Part shown: positions 63,954-64,000 of the stretch, piece after piece
Numbering within the stretch: the stretch's first letter is position 1
Layout: the number at the start of each line of letters is the position of its first letter
NCBI RefSeq assembly: GCF_020297485.1
Contig: NZ_JAIWZC010000001.1
Location: forward strand, 4,278,001 to 4,342,000
DNA: 64,000 nucleotides
Direction: 5' to 3'
Origin: Enterocloster clostridioformis
GTDB lineage: Bacteria; Bacillota; Clostridia; Lachnospirales; Lachnospiraceae
The notes under the pieces: generated by a model
Told to the model about the DNA's origin: nothing
Database searches by the model: none
What the model saw: only the letters and a program-made list of their open reading frames with translations
Translations under genes and position numbers: made by a program

Positions 63954-64000
63954 TTTCGGCAAGCTTATACGCTTAAATCATAAATTAATATATCTGAATT

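Overview
The window reads as a chromosomal segment of an anaerobic, spore-forming Lachnospiraceae-type Firmicute, most likely from the Clostridium clostridioforme/Enterocloster group. This is inferred from the SpoIIR gene, strong AGGAGG ribosome binding sites, sigma-A promoters, moderate G+C in core genes, and the mix of ABC sugar importer, agmatine deiminase operon and IS110/IS1380/group II intron elements. No species-level marker was compared and no rRNA or tRNA gene was found.

Layout. 1-3.3 kb: end of a sugar ABC importer (ATPase tail, two permeases, lipoprotein binding protein of the LsrB/RhaS type). 3.4-7.2 kb: a TetR regulator with a tandem operator, two TolC-like coiled-coil secreted proteins, and a HPr-like protein that has lost both phosphorylation sites. 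7.3-13.6 kb: BCCT transporter, a lipoprotein plus secreted metallo-beta-lactamase-fold pair, a zinc-dependent phospholipase C-like protein and an AGCS amino acid/sodium symporter. 13.6-29.9 kb: a mosaic mobile island. It holds a decayed IS110 transposase split by a complete group II intron, a ruined mobilizable element (ArdC-like gene split by a MITE, DUF3847, N-terminally truncated MobA/MobL relaxase), remnants of a Wadjet-like jetC-jetD pair, two copies of a holin-like type I toxin/antisense RNA module, a 460-bp direct repeat in two full copies and one partial copy, an IS1634-like element, and two differently damaged IS1380 copies. 29.9-30.5 kb is the ruin of a chromosomal GGDEF gene cut by the island.

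30.6-38.4 kb is ordinary chromosome: cyclophilin, GNAT, YesL, ispE, GntR, spoIIR, ddl, DUF1934. 38.5-46.4 kb: rpoB-rpoC with a structured leader. 46.4-53.9 kb: an AguR-like membrane LuxR regulator divergent from a complete agmatine deiminase operon (ptcA-aguD-aguA-aguC), with an intact IS630 element sitting exactly in the shared control region. 53.9-59.1 kb: divergent small XRE regulators and a putative sulfur/amino-acid operon (PatB-like lyase, redoxin, APC permease, DUF401 transporter). 59.1 kb to the end: rpsL-rpsG-fusA-tuf. The usual rpoC to rpsL continuity is therefore broken by about 13 kb of catabolic genes.

How genes work together: agmatine is imported in exchange for putrescine (AguD), deiminated (AguA), phosphorolysed to putrescine and carbamoyl phosphate (PtcA), and ATP is made by AguC. 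The TetR-TolC-like pair forms one transcription unit of unknown role in what should be a single-membrane cell. The island is a graveyard of nested transposition, with the type I toxin modules, the IS630 element and the intron-encoded reverse transcriptase as its best preserved parts.
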